Shown here: positions 1 to 7,167 of the stretch, in pieces
Layout: every line of letters starts with the position of its first letter
How positions within the stretch are numbered: position 1 is the first letter of the stretch
Source of the DNA: CALJEL01 sp041082235
GTDB taxonomy: Bacteria > Nitrospirota > Thermodesulfovibrionia > Thermodesulfovibrionales > CALJEL01
Direction: 5' to 3'
Length of the DNA stretch: 11,687 bases
Assembly (NCBI GenBank): GCA_041082235.1
Contig: JBDOIG010000064.1
Location: 1-11,687 of the forward strand
The notes under the pieces: generated by a model
What the model saw: only the letters and a program-made list of their open reading frames with translations
What the model was told of the DNA's origin: nothing
Database searches by the model: none
Made by a program: the position numbers and the translations under genes

Positions 1-41
1 TAAGAGGTTCTTCCACATTTGGGACATATAAATTTTTCCAT
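1..41 (-). CDS. Start of a zinc-ribbon protein, cut by the window edge
   Basis: Only the first 13 codons are present, reading MEKFICPKCGRTS from an ATG at 41-39. The CPKCG knuckle five residues from the start is typical of small zinc-ribbon proteins and of enzymes with an N-terminal zinc ribbon. A strong ribosome site (CTGGAGG, about 47-53) lies just upstream of the ATG, and a near-consensus promoter is found further out. These three signals together make a real gene start likely despite the short length. The rest of the protein lies outside the window, so its function cannot be told. The partner could be a small regulator or the N-terminus of a larger enzyme. Confidence 0.7.
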   Translation of the reverse strand, partial: MEKFICPKCGRTS

Positions 42-73
42 GATAGCCTCCAGGGGGAATTTTTACTTAACTC

Positions 74-103
74 ATCATACCCCAAAAAAACTAATGCTGT
101 CAA
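74..103 (-). promoter_or_regulatory. Sigma70-type promoter for the zinc-ribbon gene
   Basis: Read on the minus strand, TTGACA (103-98) and TATGAT (79-74) are separated by 18 bases. The -35 box is perfect and the -10 box has one mismatch. Transcription would begin near position 67, giving a leader of about 25 bases that includes the GGAGG site. The spacer contains a run of seven T residues and a GGGGTATG octamer (83-76) that overlaps the -10 box. The octamer recurs elsewhere in the region. Confidence 0.7.
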
Positions 104-258
104 GGACTACCGTGTAAATATTGCTACAAGACAGGCAGGGGTATTTAAAGGCTTTTTATATGATCCAACTCGTAACCTGCCGACAGATACGGGGTATGCT
201 GAAAAGACTTTATTGCGAAACATTAATATAAACTATTAAATCAACATTACCAAACATA

Positions 259-277
259 AAAGGGGCTTCGCCCCTTT
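259..277. repeat. Stem-loop 1, AAAGGGGC-TTC-GCCCCTTT
   Basis: A perfect 8-bp stem (259-266 with 270-277) closes a 3-base loop. It could act as a factor-independent terminator on either strand, but no gene end is near. It is the first of four stem-loops with a common AGGG(G/A)C core. Confidence 0.75.
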
Positions 278-318
278 AAAAACTCCAAAAATAAAATTAA
301 AATTATCTAATAGGGAGT

Positions 319-339
319 TTGAGGGACTTTGTCCCTCAA
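319..339. repeat. Stem-loop 2, TTGAGGGAC-TTT-GTCCCTCAA
   Basis: A perfect 9-bp stem (319-327 with 331-339) has a TTT loop. It differs from stem-loop 3 by one base pair (GGGAC versus GGGGC) and by its loop. The compensated base pair suggests that pairing is conserved or that both derive from one ancestor. Confidence 0.75.
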
Positions 340-375
340 TTACTTCACCAGCTGGGTGATAAACCTTTAGTTACA

Positions 376-405
376 GAGCTTGAGGGGCAACGCCCCTCAA
401 AGCTC
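376..405. repeat. Stem-loop 3, extended GAGC/GCTC stem
   Basis: TTGAGGGGC (380-388) pairs with GCCCCTCAA (392-400) around an AAC loop. The helix extends by GAGC (376-379) with GCTC (402-405) across a single bulged A at 401, for 13 base pairs in all. It is the longest stem of the cluster. Confidence 0.75.
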
Positions 406-438
406 AATTTAAACTTTCAAAATTTATTTCTCGGGTTT

Positions 439-461
439 CAAAGGGGCGAAAAGCCCCTTTG
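439..461. repeat. Stem-loop 4, CAAAGGGGC-GAAAA-GCCCCTTTG
   Basis: A perfect 9-bp stem (439-447 with 453-461) closes a GAAAA loop. Its right arm begins a 15-bp tandem duplication, so a second copy of the right arm at 468-476 could pair with the same left arm and give two alternative structures. Confidence 0.75.
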
Positions 462-482
462 AGCTTTGCCCCTTTGAGCTTT
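453..482 (+). repeat. Perfect 15-bp tandem duplication
   Basis: GCCCCTTTGAGCTTT is present twice head to tail (453-467 and 468-482) without a mismatch. The unit contains the right arm of stem-loop 4. This looks like a recent slippage or duplication event. Confidence 0.85.
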
Positions 483-573
483 ATAAAGGCTTTGAGGCAT
501 ACCCCGATAATCAGGAAATGTTTCTAATAGTAAATCTGGGATTTAACCGTAATCTGCTGTTAGGCATACGGTG

Positions 574-672
574 CTATTCAAAACCTGTTTCTTTCAGCAA
601 TTCTATGATTTAACCATGTAGATCATGCATTTTCTCAGGTCGACGAACGAGGCCTATTTGGAGGCTTAATCC
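574..672 (-). pseudogene. Possible decayed coding fragment, identity unknown
   Basis: Read on the minus strand from 672, twenty codons (including IGLVRRPEKMHDLHG) are followed by a TAA and then IIELLKETGFE before a second stop at 576-574. The residue make-up (charged, amphipathic helix-like) looks more like protein than random AT-rich DNA, and the two parts read through in one frame across a single stop. There is no start codon with a ribosome site, and a TAG lies a few codons upstream. I do not recognise the family. This may be chance. Confidence 0.2.
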
Positions 673-774
673 ATTCCTCCTTAGACCCTAAAGAGGTGTT
701 TAACAGGGGTAGGGAGTCAAGATATTGAAGTGCTTAACTTTTCTGTAGAGGAATTACGGGTTCCCAAGGATACG

Positions 775-804
775 TTGTCCTGAAGGTCTTAAGCCCTGTA
801 TAAT
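775..804 (+). promoter_or_regulatory. Promoter for the ABC importer, set for a leaderless start
   Basis: TTGTCC (775-780, four of six consensus bases) and a perfect TATAAT (799-804) are separated by 18 bases. Transcription would begin at about 810-812, on the ATG of the permease gene (811). No Shine-Dalgarno sequence precedes that ATG. A short inverted repeat, AGGA (767-770) with TCCT (778-781), overlaps the -35 box and might be an operator. Confidence 0.55.
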
Positions 805-810
805 ATTGCC

Positions 811-2523
811 ATGCTCAAATTACCTTTTCATATTGAAATACCTGATATTAAGCCAAGATTCAATGTAATTGATATAGGTGTCTTTGTCTTTATTGCTACC
901 ATCCTTTACATTGTCATTTTTATTGCCTCTGGCTGGAGGGCAGAGATGCAGCCTGCTGTTGAGATAGACCTTTCAGTCTATCGCCTGCCCCTGTATGCCC
1001 TTAATTCCATATTCAGGATATTTGCAGCCTATATACTTTCTTTTATATTTGCTATCTGGTATGGTTATACAGCAAATAAATCAAGATGGAATGAAAGGCT
1101 CATGATACCCCTCCTTGATATACTTCAATCCATACCTGTTCTGTCCTTCCTGCCGGGTGTTGTGCTTGCCATGATTGCACTCTTTCCCAATTCAAGGATA
1201 GGTGTGGAGTTATCTTCCATACTCCTGATATTCACGGGTCAGGTATGGAATATGGCATTCAGTTATTACAATTCCATGAATACCATGCCGAAGGAGTTAA
1301 GGCATGTGGCAAGGGTATATGGATTTTCAAGATACCAGAGGTTTTTGAAGATAGAGCTTCCCTTCAGTGCTATAGGCCTTATCTGGAATAGTATGATGTC
1401 TATATCAGGTGGCTGGTTCTTTTTGATGGCCTGCGAGATGTTTGTACTGAAGGATAGGGACTTCAGGCTTCCAGGTCTTGGCTCCTATATACAGACAGCA
1501 GCAAATCTGGGAGATATAAGGCTTGTCCTCCTCGGACTTGGCACCATGGTATTTATAATAGTACTTTTTGATATCCTCCTCTGGAGGCCCCTTATTGCCT
1601 GGTCTCAGAAATTCAGGTTTGATACAGTTGTCTCTGAAGATGAACCAGAATCTTTTGTCTTGAATCTCCTGAGAAGATCCACCATACAGAAATGGACAAT
1701 AGAGCAGGCATCAGTCATAAACAGAAGGATTGAGAGATATTTCAGGCGAAAAGAGGAAAAGGAGAGTTACAGTCCTTTTAAGAGATTTATTAAATTTTTT
1801 ATGATTGGCTCTATTTTTGCTCTGCTCTTATGGGCAGCATGGAAGGCAATAAATTCCCTTATTACCCTTTCTATTAATGAGTATCTTATGATCCTTAAGG
1901 CAGCCTTCTTTTCTTTGCTGAGGACCGGGTCAGCTATACTCCTTGCCCTTATCTGGACAGTTCCTCTCGGTGTGTTGATAGGACTTAATAGAAAGGTAGC
2001 AAAGGTTATGCAGCCAGTAATCCAGATACTTGCTGCACTGCCTGCCACTGCTGTGTTTCCTGTTATAGTACTTTTTCTCATAAGGCTTGGAGGAGGGCTT
2101 GACATAGGAGCCATATTCTTGATGCTCCTCGGAACTCAGTGGTACATACTCTTTAATGTTATAGCTGGTGCTTCAGCCATACCAAATGACCTGAGAGAAG
2201 CGGCAGGGGTTTATGGAATAAAGGGATTGAGGAGGTGGAGGATTTTGATAATACCGGGTATATTCCCTTATCTTGTTACAGGTCTTATAACTGCCACAGG
2301 TGGTGCCTGGAATGCTACAATAGTTGCTGAGCATGTGACCTTTGGCGGTAAGACCCTTACAACAATTGGCCTGGGTAGCCTTATAAGTGAGGCAACCATT
2401 GATGGCAATTACAGACTTCTGCTTGCAAGCACCATTGTTATGGCTATAATAGTTGTGAGCATAAACAGGTTGTTGTGGAAGAGACTTTTCCAGATTGCAA
2501 AGGAGAGGTACAGACTTGAATGA
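811..2523 (+). CDS. Fused double-domain ABC permease, nitrate/sulfonate/taurine type
   Basis: This inner-membrane channel of an ABC importer is 570 residues long and carries two permease domains in one chain, roughly residues 60-260 and 360-560. A charged cytoplasmic linker (about 265-325) joins them. Each half has the SsuC-like hallmarks: LQSIPVLSFLPG (105-116) and LAALPATAVFP (408-418) before the core helices, and an EAA-type loop that docks on the ATPase (PKELRHVARVYGF, 160-172; PNDLREAAGVYGI, 458-470). The GGAWNATIVAE stretch near 497-507 is typical of the second domain. The ATG at 811 is chosen because a TAA at 790-792 closes the frame upstream. It has no ribosome site, and the promoter sits right on it. 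The gene overlaps the ATPase start by ATGA. No substrate-binding protein is present, so the ligand cannot be assigned. Confidence 0.85.
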   Translation: MLKLPFHIEIPDIKPRFNVIDIGVFVFIATILYIVIFIASGWRAEMQPAVEIDLSVYRLPLYALNSIFRIFAAYILSFIFAIWYGYTANKSRWNERLMIPLLDILQSIPVLSFLPGVVLAMIALFPNSRIGVELSSILLIFTGQVWNMAFSYYNSMNTMPKELRHVARVYGFSRYQRFLKIELPFSAIGLIWNSMMSISGGWFFLMACEMFVLKDRDFRLPGLGSYIQTAANLGDIRLVLLGLGTMVFIIVLFDILLWRPLIAWSQKFRFDTVVSEDEPESFVLNLLRRSTIQKWTIEQASVINRRIERYFRRKEEKESYSPFKRFIKFFMIGSIFALLLWAAWKAINSLITLSINEYLMILKAAFFSLLRTGSAILLALIWTVPLGVLIGLNRKVAKVMQPVIQILAALPATAVFPVIVLFLIRLGGGLDIGAIFLMLLGTQWYILFNVIAGASAIPNDLREAAGVYGIKGLRRWRILIIPGIFPYLVTGLITATGGAWNATIVAEHVTFGGKTLTTIGLGSLISEATIDGNYRLLLASTIVMAIIVVSINRLLWKRLFQIAKERYRLE

Positions 2524-3800
2524 CCATACTTGAGGTAAAGAATATATACAAATCCTTTCCAATGGCTGGAGGAAAGAGCCTCCGTGTTCTTGAGGATATT
2601 AATTTCACTGTAGAGGAGGGTGAGATAATATCTATTGTTGGCCCATCAGGTGCTGGTAAGTCATCACTCCTGAGGATTCTTGCAGGGCTTGCAGAGCCAA
2701 CCATGGGCGAGGTCCTTTATCATGGTAAACCTCTTAATGATGTTAGGCCTAACATTGGGATGGTATTTCAGAATTTCGCTATATTCCCCTGGCTCACTGT
2801 CCTTGAAAATGTTGAGATAGGACTTCTGGCAAAGGAAATTCCGGAGGACATTGCCCGTGAGAAATCTTTGAAGGTAATTGACCTTGTTGGTCTGGATGGA
2901 TTTGAGGAGGCCTATCCAAGGGAACTTTCTGGAGGTATGAAGCAGAGGGTGGGGATAGCAAGGGCACTTGTTGTGGAACCTGAGATATTATTCATGGATG
3001 AGCCCTTTTCTGCCCTTGATATACTTACAGCAGAGAATCTCAGGAGTGAGATAATAGACCTCTGGTTGAAAAAGAGGATGCCCACAAAGTCTATCATTTT
3101 TGTAACGCATAATATAGAGGAGGCCATTGAGCTCTCAGACAGGATAATTGTCATGAGCCACAATCCCGGGAAGATAAAGGCAGATCTTGTTATAACACTT
3201 CCCCAGCCAAGGGATAGGAATTCAAAGGAATTTAAATATCTCCTTGATGAGCTCTATACAATCCTTACAAGGCCGCCTGAAGAAGTTACCTTTCTTATTA
3301 GAAAAGAAAGGTATCAATTTCTTCCTCATGCAAAGATTGGTGCTATCAGTGGCCTCATAGAACTTGTTTATGATAAGGGTGGAAGGGCAGATATACCCCA
3401 GCTTGCCTCAGACCTGAGCATGGAGGTGGATGATATATTTCCACTTACTGAGGCAGCGGTCTTCCTGGGGCTTGCTGAGATAAAGGAAGGAGATTTTATC
3501 CTTACTGAGCAGGGAAGGATATTTGCTGAGGCAGATGCCCTGAGCAAAAAGGAGCTTTTCAGGGATATGGCACTTAAGAATATCCAGCTCATCAAACAGA
3601 TTGTCCAGGTGCTTTCACAGACAGCAAAACACAGGATATCAGAGGACTTCTTTATAGAGATACTGGAGAATCATTTTACAGAGGAAGAGGCATGGAACCA
3701 GCTTGAGACAGCAATTGACTGGGGCAGATATGCTGAGCTCTTTGCCTATGATTATGATACTGGAGAGCTTTATCTTGAGGAGGTGAAAAAGGAAGATTAA
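2520..3800 (+). CDS. ABC importer ATPase with C-terminal AAA-associated domain
   Basis: This cytoplasmic ATPase powers the adjoining double permease. The nucleotide-binding domain covers about residues 1-235: Walker A GPSGAGKSS (41-49), Q-loop Gln84, signature LSGGM (136-140), Walker B ILFMDEP (156-162) and switch His197. About 160 further residues (265-420) form a helical, winged-helix-like AAA-associated domain, known from a subset of nitrate/taurine-type ATPases. At 426 residues it is much longer than a plain SsuB/TauB (about 250). The role of the extra domain is not established; regulation of transport is a reasonable guess. The start overlaps the permease stop (ATGA), implying translational coupling. 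The TAA at 3798-3800 overlaps the hypD stop on the other strand. Confidence 0.87.
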   Translation: MTILEVKNIYKSFPMAGGKSLRVLEDINFTVEEGEIISIVGPSGAGKSSLLRILAGLAEPTMGEVLYHGKPLNDVRPNIGMVFQNFAIFPWLTVLENVEIGLLAKEIPEDIAREKSLKVIDLVGLDGFEEAYPRELSGGMKQRVGIARALVVEPEILFMDEPFSALDILTAENLRSEIIDLWLKKRMPTKSIIFVTHNIEEAIELSDRIIVMSHNPGKIKADLVITLPQPRDRNSKEFKYLLDELYTILTRPPEEVTFLIRKERYQFLPHAKIGAISGLIELVYDKGGRADIPQLASDLSMEVDDIFPLTEAAVFLGLAEIKEGDFILTEQGRIFAEADALSKKELFRDMALKNIQLIKQIVQVLSQTAKHRISEDFFIEILENHFTEEEAWNQLETAIDWGRYAELFAYDYDTGELYLEEVKKED

Positions 3801-4864
3801 TAATATTGATAATACTTGTAATAGGCTGAGCAGCTTCCCTCTATGCTCACCATGCAGGCACCAACAGGGTTTTCAGGTGTGCAGACCTTTCTGAATAAAG
3901 GACACTCAGGAGGTATGATGAGCCCCTTAAGAACCTCTCCACATCTACAGCCTTTCTGATGAACTGGATTTCTATAGTTCAGGTTTATGCCAAATCTATC
4001 AATAACATCTCTCTTTCTGTATTCATCCCGCAGCCTGAGTCCACTTCCAGGTATGAGCCCTATCCCCCTCCACCAGGCATCAGAGGGCTCAAAGAATCTA
4101 TAGAGTATCTCAATAGCCTTTTTATTTCCCTCAGGTCTTACAGACCTTTTATATTGAATAGTGAGTTCATCCTTTCCTGATACAATATTTTCAATCAGTA
4201 CTGCGACAGACTGCAGTATATCCTCTGGTTCAAATCCAGAGATCACGGATGGTATATGATATTCATCCCTGATAAAATTATAAGGTCCTGAACCTATGAT
4301 GGTGCTCACATGTCCTGGCAGGATAAAGCCATCTATCTTTATATGTCTATCCTCAAGTAGTGCCCTGAGTGCAGGTGGCACAAGCTTGTGGCAGGAGTAG
4401 ATAAAGAGATTATCTATCCCCTTTTCTTCTGCCATAAGAAGTGTGCCTGCAATGAGTGGAGATGTGGTCTCAAAGCCTACAGCAAAGAATATTACTGTCT
4501 TCTGTGGTTCCTTAAAGGCTATATCAATCATCTCCATTGGTGTATATATGACCCTTATGTCAGAGCCTTCAGCCCTTGCAGTCTGCAGTGAGCCCTTTGT
4601 CCCTGGAACCCTCATCATATCTCCAAAGGTAAGGAGTATTACATCACGGTTTTTTGATAGCTCAATTGCCATATCAATGTCTTCATGGGGTGTTACACAG
4701 ACAGGACATCCCGGGCCGCTCAGGAGCTTTACATTCTCAGGCAGGATTGACCTTATTCCACTCCTGAATATGGCAACTGTATGAGTGCCGCAGACCTCCA
4801 TGAGTCTTATCTCTCTTTTTATTGAGAGGGAGATTTTTTTAATAAACTCCACGAGTTCCTTCAT
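3797..4864 (-). CDS. hypD: HypD, NiFe-hydrogenase iron-ligand assembly protein
   Basis: HypD is the scaffold, with HypC, on which the Fe(CN)2CO group of NiFe hydrogenase is built. HypE/HypF supply the cyanide and a 4Fe-4S cluster supplies electrons. The 355-residue protein has all family signatures: CGTHT (25-29), GPGCPVC (50-56), FGDMMRVPG (80-88), VGFETTSP near 129, PGHVS (183-187) and GFEPED (210-215). The cluster-binding C-terminus has GCRCGEVL (305-312) followed by Cys321, Cys328, Cys337 and Cys345. The redox-active cysteines are Cys25, Cys53 and Cys56. The gene starts two bases after the hypF stop and is last in the operon. No terminator is visible, and its stop overlaps that of the convergent ATPase gene. 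Its usual partner hypC is not adjacent. The length is normal and the gene looks intact. Confidence 0.97.
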   Translation of the reverse strand: MKELVEFIKKISLSIKREIRLMEVCGTHTVAIFRSGIRSILPENVKLLSGPGCPVCVTPHEDIDMAIELSKNRDVILLTFGDMMRVPGTKGSLQTARAEGSDIRVIYTPMEMIDIAFKEPQKTVIFFAVGFETTSPLIAGTLLMAEEKGIDNLFIYSCHKLVPPALRALLEDRHIKIDGFILPGHVSTIIGSGPYNFIRDEYHIPSVISGFEPEDILQSVAVLIENIVSGKDELTIQYKRSVRPEGNKKAIEILYRFFEPSDAWWRGIGLIPGSGLRLRDEYRKRDVIDRFGINLNYRNPVHQKGCRCGEVLKGLIIPPECPLFRKVCTPENPVGACMVSIEGSCSAYYKYYQYY

Positions 4865-4866
4865 AC

Positions 4867-7167
4867 TTAACCTTTTATCATCTCTCTCAGGATATATGCC
4901 TGACCAAGGGCAATGGATGCATCATTTGGTGGTAAGGCCCTGTTTGTATAGACCTTAAAACCTGCCTGGTTAAGTTTGAGGATAACATTTTTTAAGATGT
5001 ACCTGTTCTGAAATACACCACCAGAAAGACAGACATCCCTTATGCCTGTGAGCATGGATATCTTGGCAACTGCCCTGAGGATGGAATTAATAAAGGTATT
5101 ATGGAATTTAGTGGAGACAGTGGAGGGACTGGCTCCATTTTTCATATCCTCCATAACAGCAGGGATTATGGATGAGATATCAATATCTATCATGTCATCC
5201 TTAAATACCATATCAATGGCATAATCCTCTGTTATTGACTCATCAATAATAGATTCAAGGGCAATTGGAGCCTCTGCCTCAAAGGTGTTTTTATCACATA
5301 TGCCTGTGAGTGCTGCCATTGCATCAAAGAATCTTCCTGCTCCTGAACTGAGGGGAGAAAGGGTCCTGTCAGGCAGGATCCTCAGTATATTCTCTATGGT
5401 CTCCCTGCCGTATTTTCTATCAAACCCTGCTATCTCCACATAATCCCATACCTGAGGGCCTGCTATCTCCTGAAGAAGAGATAGTGCTATCCTCCAGGTC
5501 TCTTTTATTGCCCTTTCACCTCCAGGCAGTGCAATGGGTTTAAACCTGCCAGCCCTTTTAAAATCTGTCAGCCTTACAATCAGGAACTCACTCCCCCATA
5601 TTGTCCCATCAGTGCCATAACCTGTGCCATCCATTGCCACACCAATAACAGGTTTCTTAAGACCATGCTCTGCCATTACAGAGGCTATATGAGAATGATG
5701 ATGCTGAAATTTATACACCTTTAATCCCTGAGACTCAGCCCATCTTGTTGAAAGATATTCTGGATGCATATCACAGGCAATTGCTACGGGATTTATCCTG
5801 TATACTGAGCATAGATTTTCAAGGGTCTCTTCAAAGAACCTGAGGGTCTCATAATTTTCCATGTCACCGATATGCTGGCTCAGGATTGCATAATTTTCCT
5901 TTGTAAGGGCAAAGGAATTTTTAAGGTCTGCACCTGCAGCGAGGCTCTCTGGGCCATGTTCTGAAAACTTGAATATCCCTGGTGCATAGCCCCTTGAACG
6001 CCTTATGAAAAAAGGCTGAATATTTGAAGTCCCTGACAGGGCAACAAAGACCACACTGTCATCAACCCTCATGAATATATCCCTGTTATGCACAAGAAAG
6101 GCATCAGCAATACGGGAGAGCCTCTTTATAGATTCCTCATTGTCTATGACAATTGGCTCTTCACTGAGATTGCCGCTTGTCATAACAAGTGCCCTGAAAT
6201 TGGGTTTTTGTCTCAGGCCAGTTGGATAATAGAATAAAAGATAATGTAGTGGAGAATAGGGAAGCATGAACCCAAGATAGTTATTCAGTGGTGCAATTGA
6301 TGGGCTTAGAAGTTCAGGGTATCTTTTTCTCAGGAGTACTATTGGTCTTTCCTTTGAAAGGAGTAATCTTTTCTCTGATTTTTCCATCTCCACAAAGAGG
6401 CTTATATGCTCAATATCAGGTGCCATGAGCGCAAAGGGCTTGTTGCTTCTTTTCTTCCTCTCCCTGAGTCTCCTCACAGCACTGTCATTTTCTGCATCAC
6501 AGGCAAGATGGAATCCACCTATGCCTTTTATTGCAACGATTCCACCATCCTTTAAGATTTCTAAGATCTTTTCTAATGCCTCATTCTTAAGAAATACCTT
6601 GTCCTGAAATATAAGCGATACATAAGGCCCGCACTCAGGGCATGCATTTGGCTGTGCATGGAATCTCCTGTTCATAGGGTCATGATATTCATCTTCGCAA
6701 TCCCTGCACATCCTGAAGACACTCATCGTGGTATTTGGCCTGTCATAGGGGACTGCCTTTGTAATGGTGTATCTTGGTCCACAGTTTGTGCAATTTATAA
6801 ATGGATAGAGGTATCTTCTGTCAGATGGGTCAAAAAGCTCATGAAGACAATCATCACATATTGATATATCTGGTGAAAGTGGTGTGAAGCCTCCTCTTTC
6901 CTCACTTTCAAGGATCTGGAAATCTGTCCATCCATGAAGAGGAAGTATCGTAATGTCCATATTTGAGATCCTTGCAAGTGGGGGTGCCTCAAGAGGGAGC
7001 CTTTTTATTAACTCATTAACACTTAAGCCCTCTGCATCAATTATCACGCCATCAGAGGTATTCACCACATATCCATTTAGACCGAGCTCTTTTGCCAGTC
7101 TGAATACATAGGGTCTGAACCCAACACCCTGTACTATGCCCTTTACATGGATCCTGACCCTCTGCAT
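4867..7167 (-). CDS. hypF: HypF carbamoyltransferase for hydrogenase cyanide ligands
   Basis: HypF uses carbamoyl phosphate and ATP to carbamoylate the C-terminal cysteine of HypE, the first step in making the CN ligands of the NiFe site. The 766-residue chain has the full domain order. An acylphosphatase domain (1-90) carries VQGVGFRPYV with Arg18 and Asn36. Two zinc fingers follow, with CDDC (104-107), CTNC (126-129), CRDC (154-157) and CPEC (176-179). The YrdC-like domain (about 195-390) has KGIGGFHLACDA and MTSGNLSEEP. The Kae1-like C-terminal domain has the metal site HHHSH (489-493), DGTGYGTDG (513-521) and LSGGVFQNR (714-722). The ATG overlaps the hypB stop as TAATG, indicating coupled translation. 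No motif is missing. Confidence 0.97.
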   Translation of the reverse strand: MQRVRIHVKGIVQGVGFRPYVFRLAKELGLNGYVVNTSDGVIIDAEGLSVNELIKRLPLEAPPLARISNMDITILPLHGWTDFQILESEERGGFTPLSPDISICDDCLHELFDPSDRRYLYPFINCTNCGPRYTITKAVPYDRPNTTMSVFRMCRDCEDEYHDPMNRRFHAQPNACPECGPYVSLIFQDKVFLKNEALEKILEILKDGGIVAIKGIGGFHLACDAENDSAVRRLRERKKRSNKPFALMAPDIEHISLFVEMEKSEKRLLLSKERPIVLLRKRYPELLSPSIAPLNNYLGFMLPYSPLHYLLFYYPTGLRQKPNFRALVMTSGNLSEEPIVIDNEESIKRLSRIADAFLVHNRDIFMRVDDSVVFVALSGTSNIQPFFIRRSRGYAPGIFKFSEHGPESLAAGADLKNSFALTKENYAILSQHIGDMENYETLRFFEETLENLCSVYRINPVAIACDMHPEYLSTRWAESQGLKVYKFQHHHSHIASVMAEHGLKKPVIGVAMDGTGYGTDGTIWGSEFLIVRLTDFKRAGRFKPIALPGGERAIKETWRIALSLLQEIAGPQVWDYVEIAGFDRKYGRETIENILRILPDRTLSPLSSGAGRFFDAMAALTGICDKNTFEAEAPIALESIIDESITEDYAIDMVFKDDMIDIDISSIIPAVMEDMKNGASPSTVSTKFHNTFINSILRAVAKISMLTGIRDVCLSGGVFQNRYILKNVILKLNQAGFKVYTNRALPPNDASIALGQAYILREMIKG

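Larger units (their letters stand above)
104..774. other. Long intergenic region between divergent genes
   Basis: No intact gene is seen on either strand. The region holds four GC-rich stem-loops (259-461), a 15-bp tandem duplication (453-482), two 8-bp AGGCATAC copies (495-502 and 562-569) and short open stretches without starts or ribosome sites. A 10-bp inverted pair, CGGGGTATGC at 190-199 and GCATACCCCG at 497-506, brackets the stem-loop cluster. Because the flanking genes point away from each other, terminators are not expected here. I did not recognise a known riboswitch class. Confidence 0.6.

Noticed and set aside
160..236. Short plus-strand frames, one of 23 codons beginning ATG ATC CAA
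   Set aside because: No ribosome site, no recognisable motif, and it is far too short to support as a gene.
259..277. Ordinary intrinsic terminator
   Set aside because: The stem would suit one, but the genes on either side diverge and no coding region ends nearby. I list it as a stem-loop instead.
490..810. Riboswitch or leader RNA upstream of the importer (a guanidine-type element was considered because of the transporter class)
   Set aside because: None of the conserved sequence blocks of that class could be found, and the promoter lies directly at the start codon.
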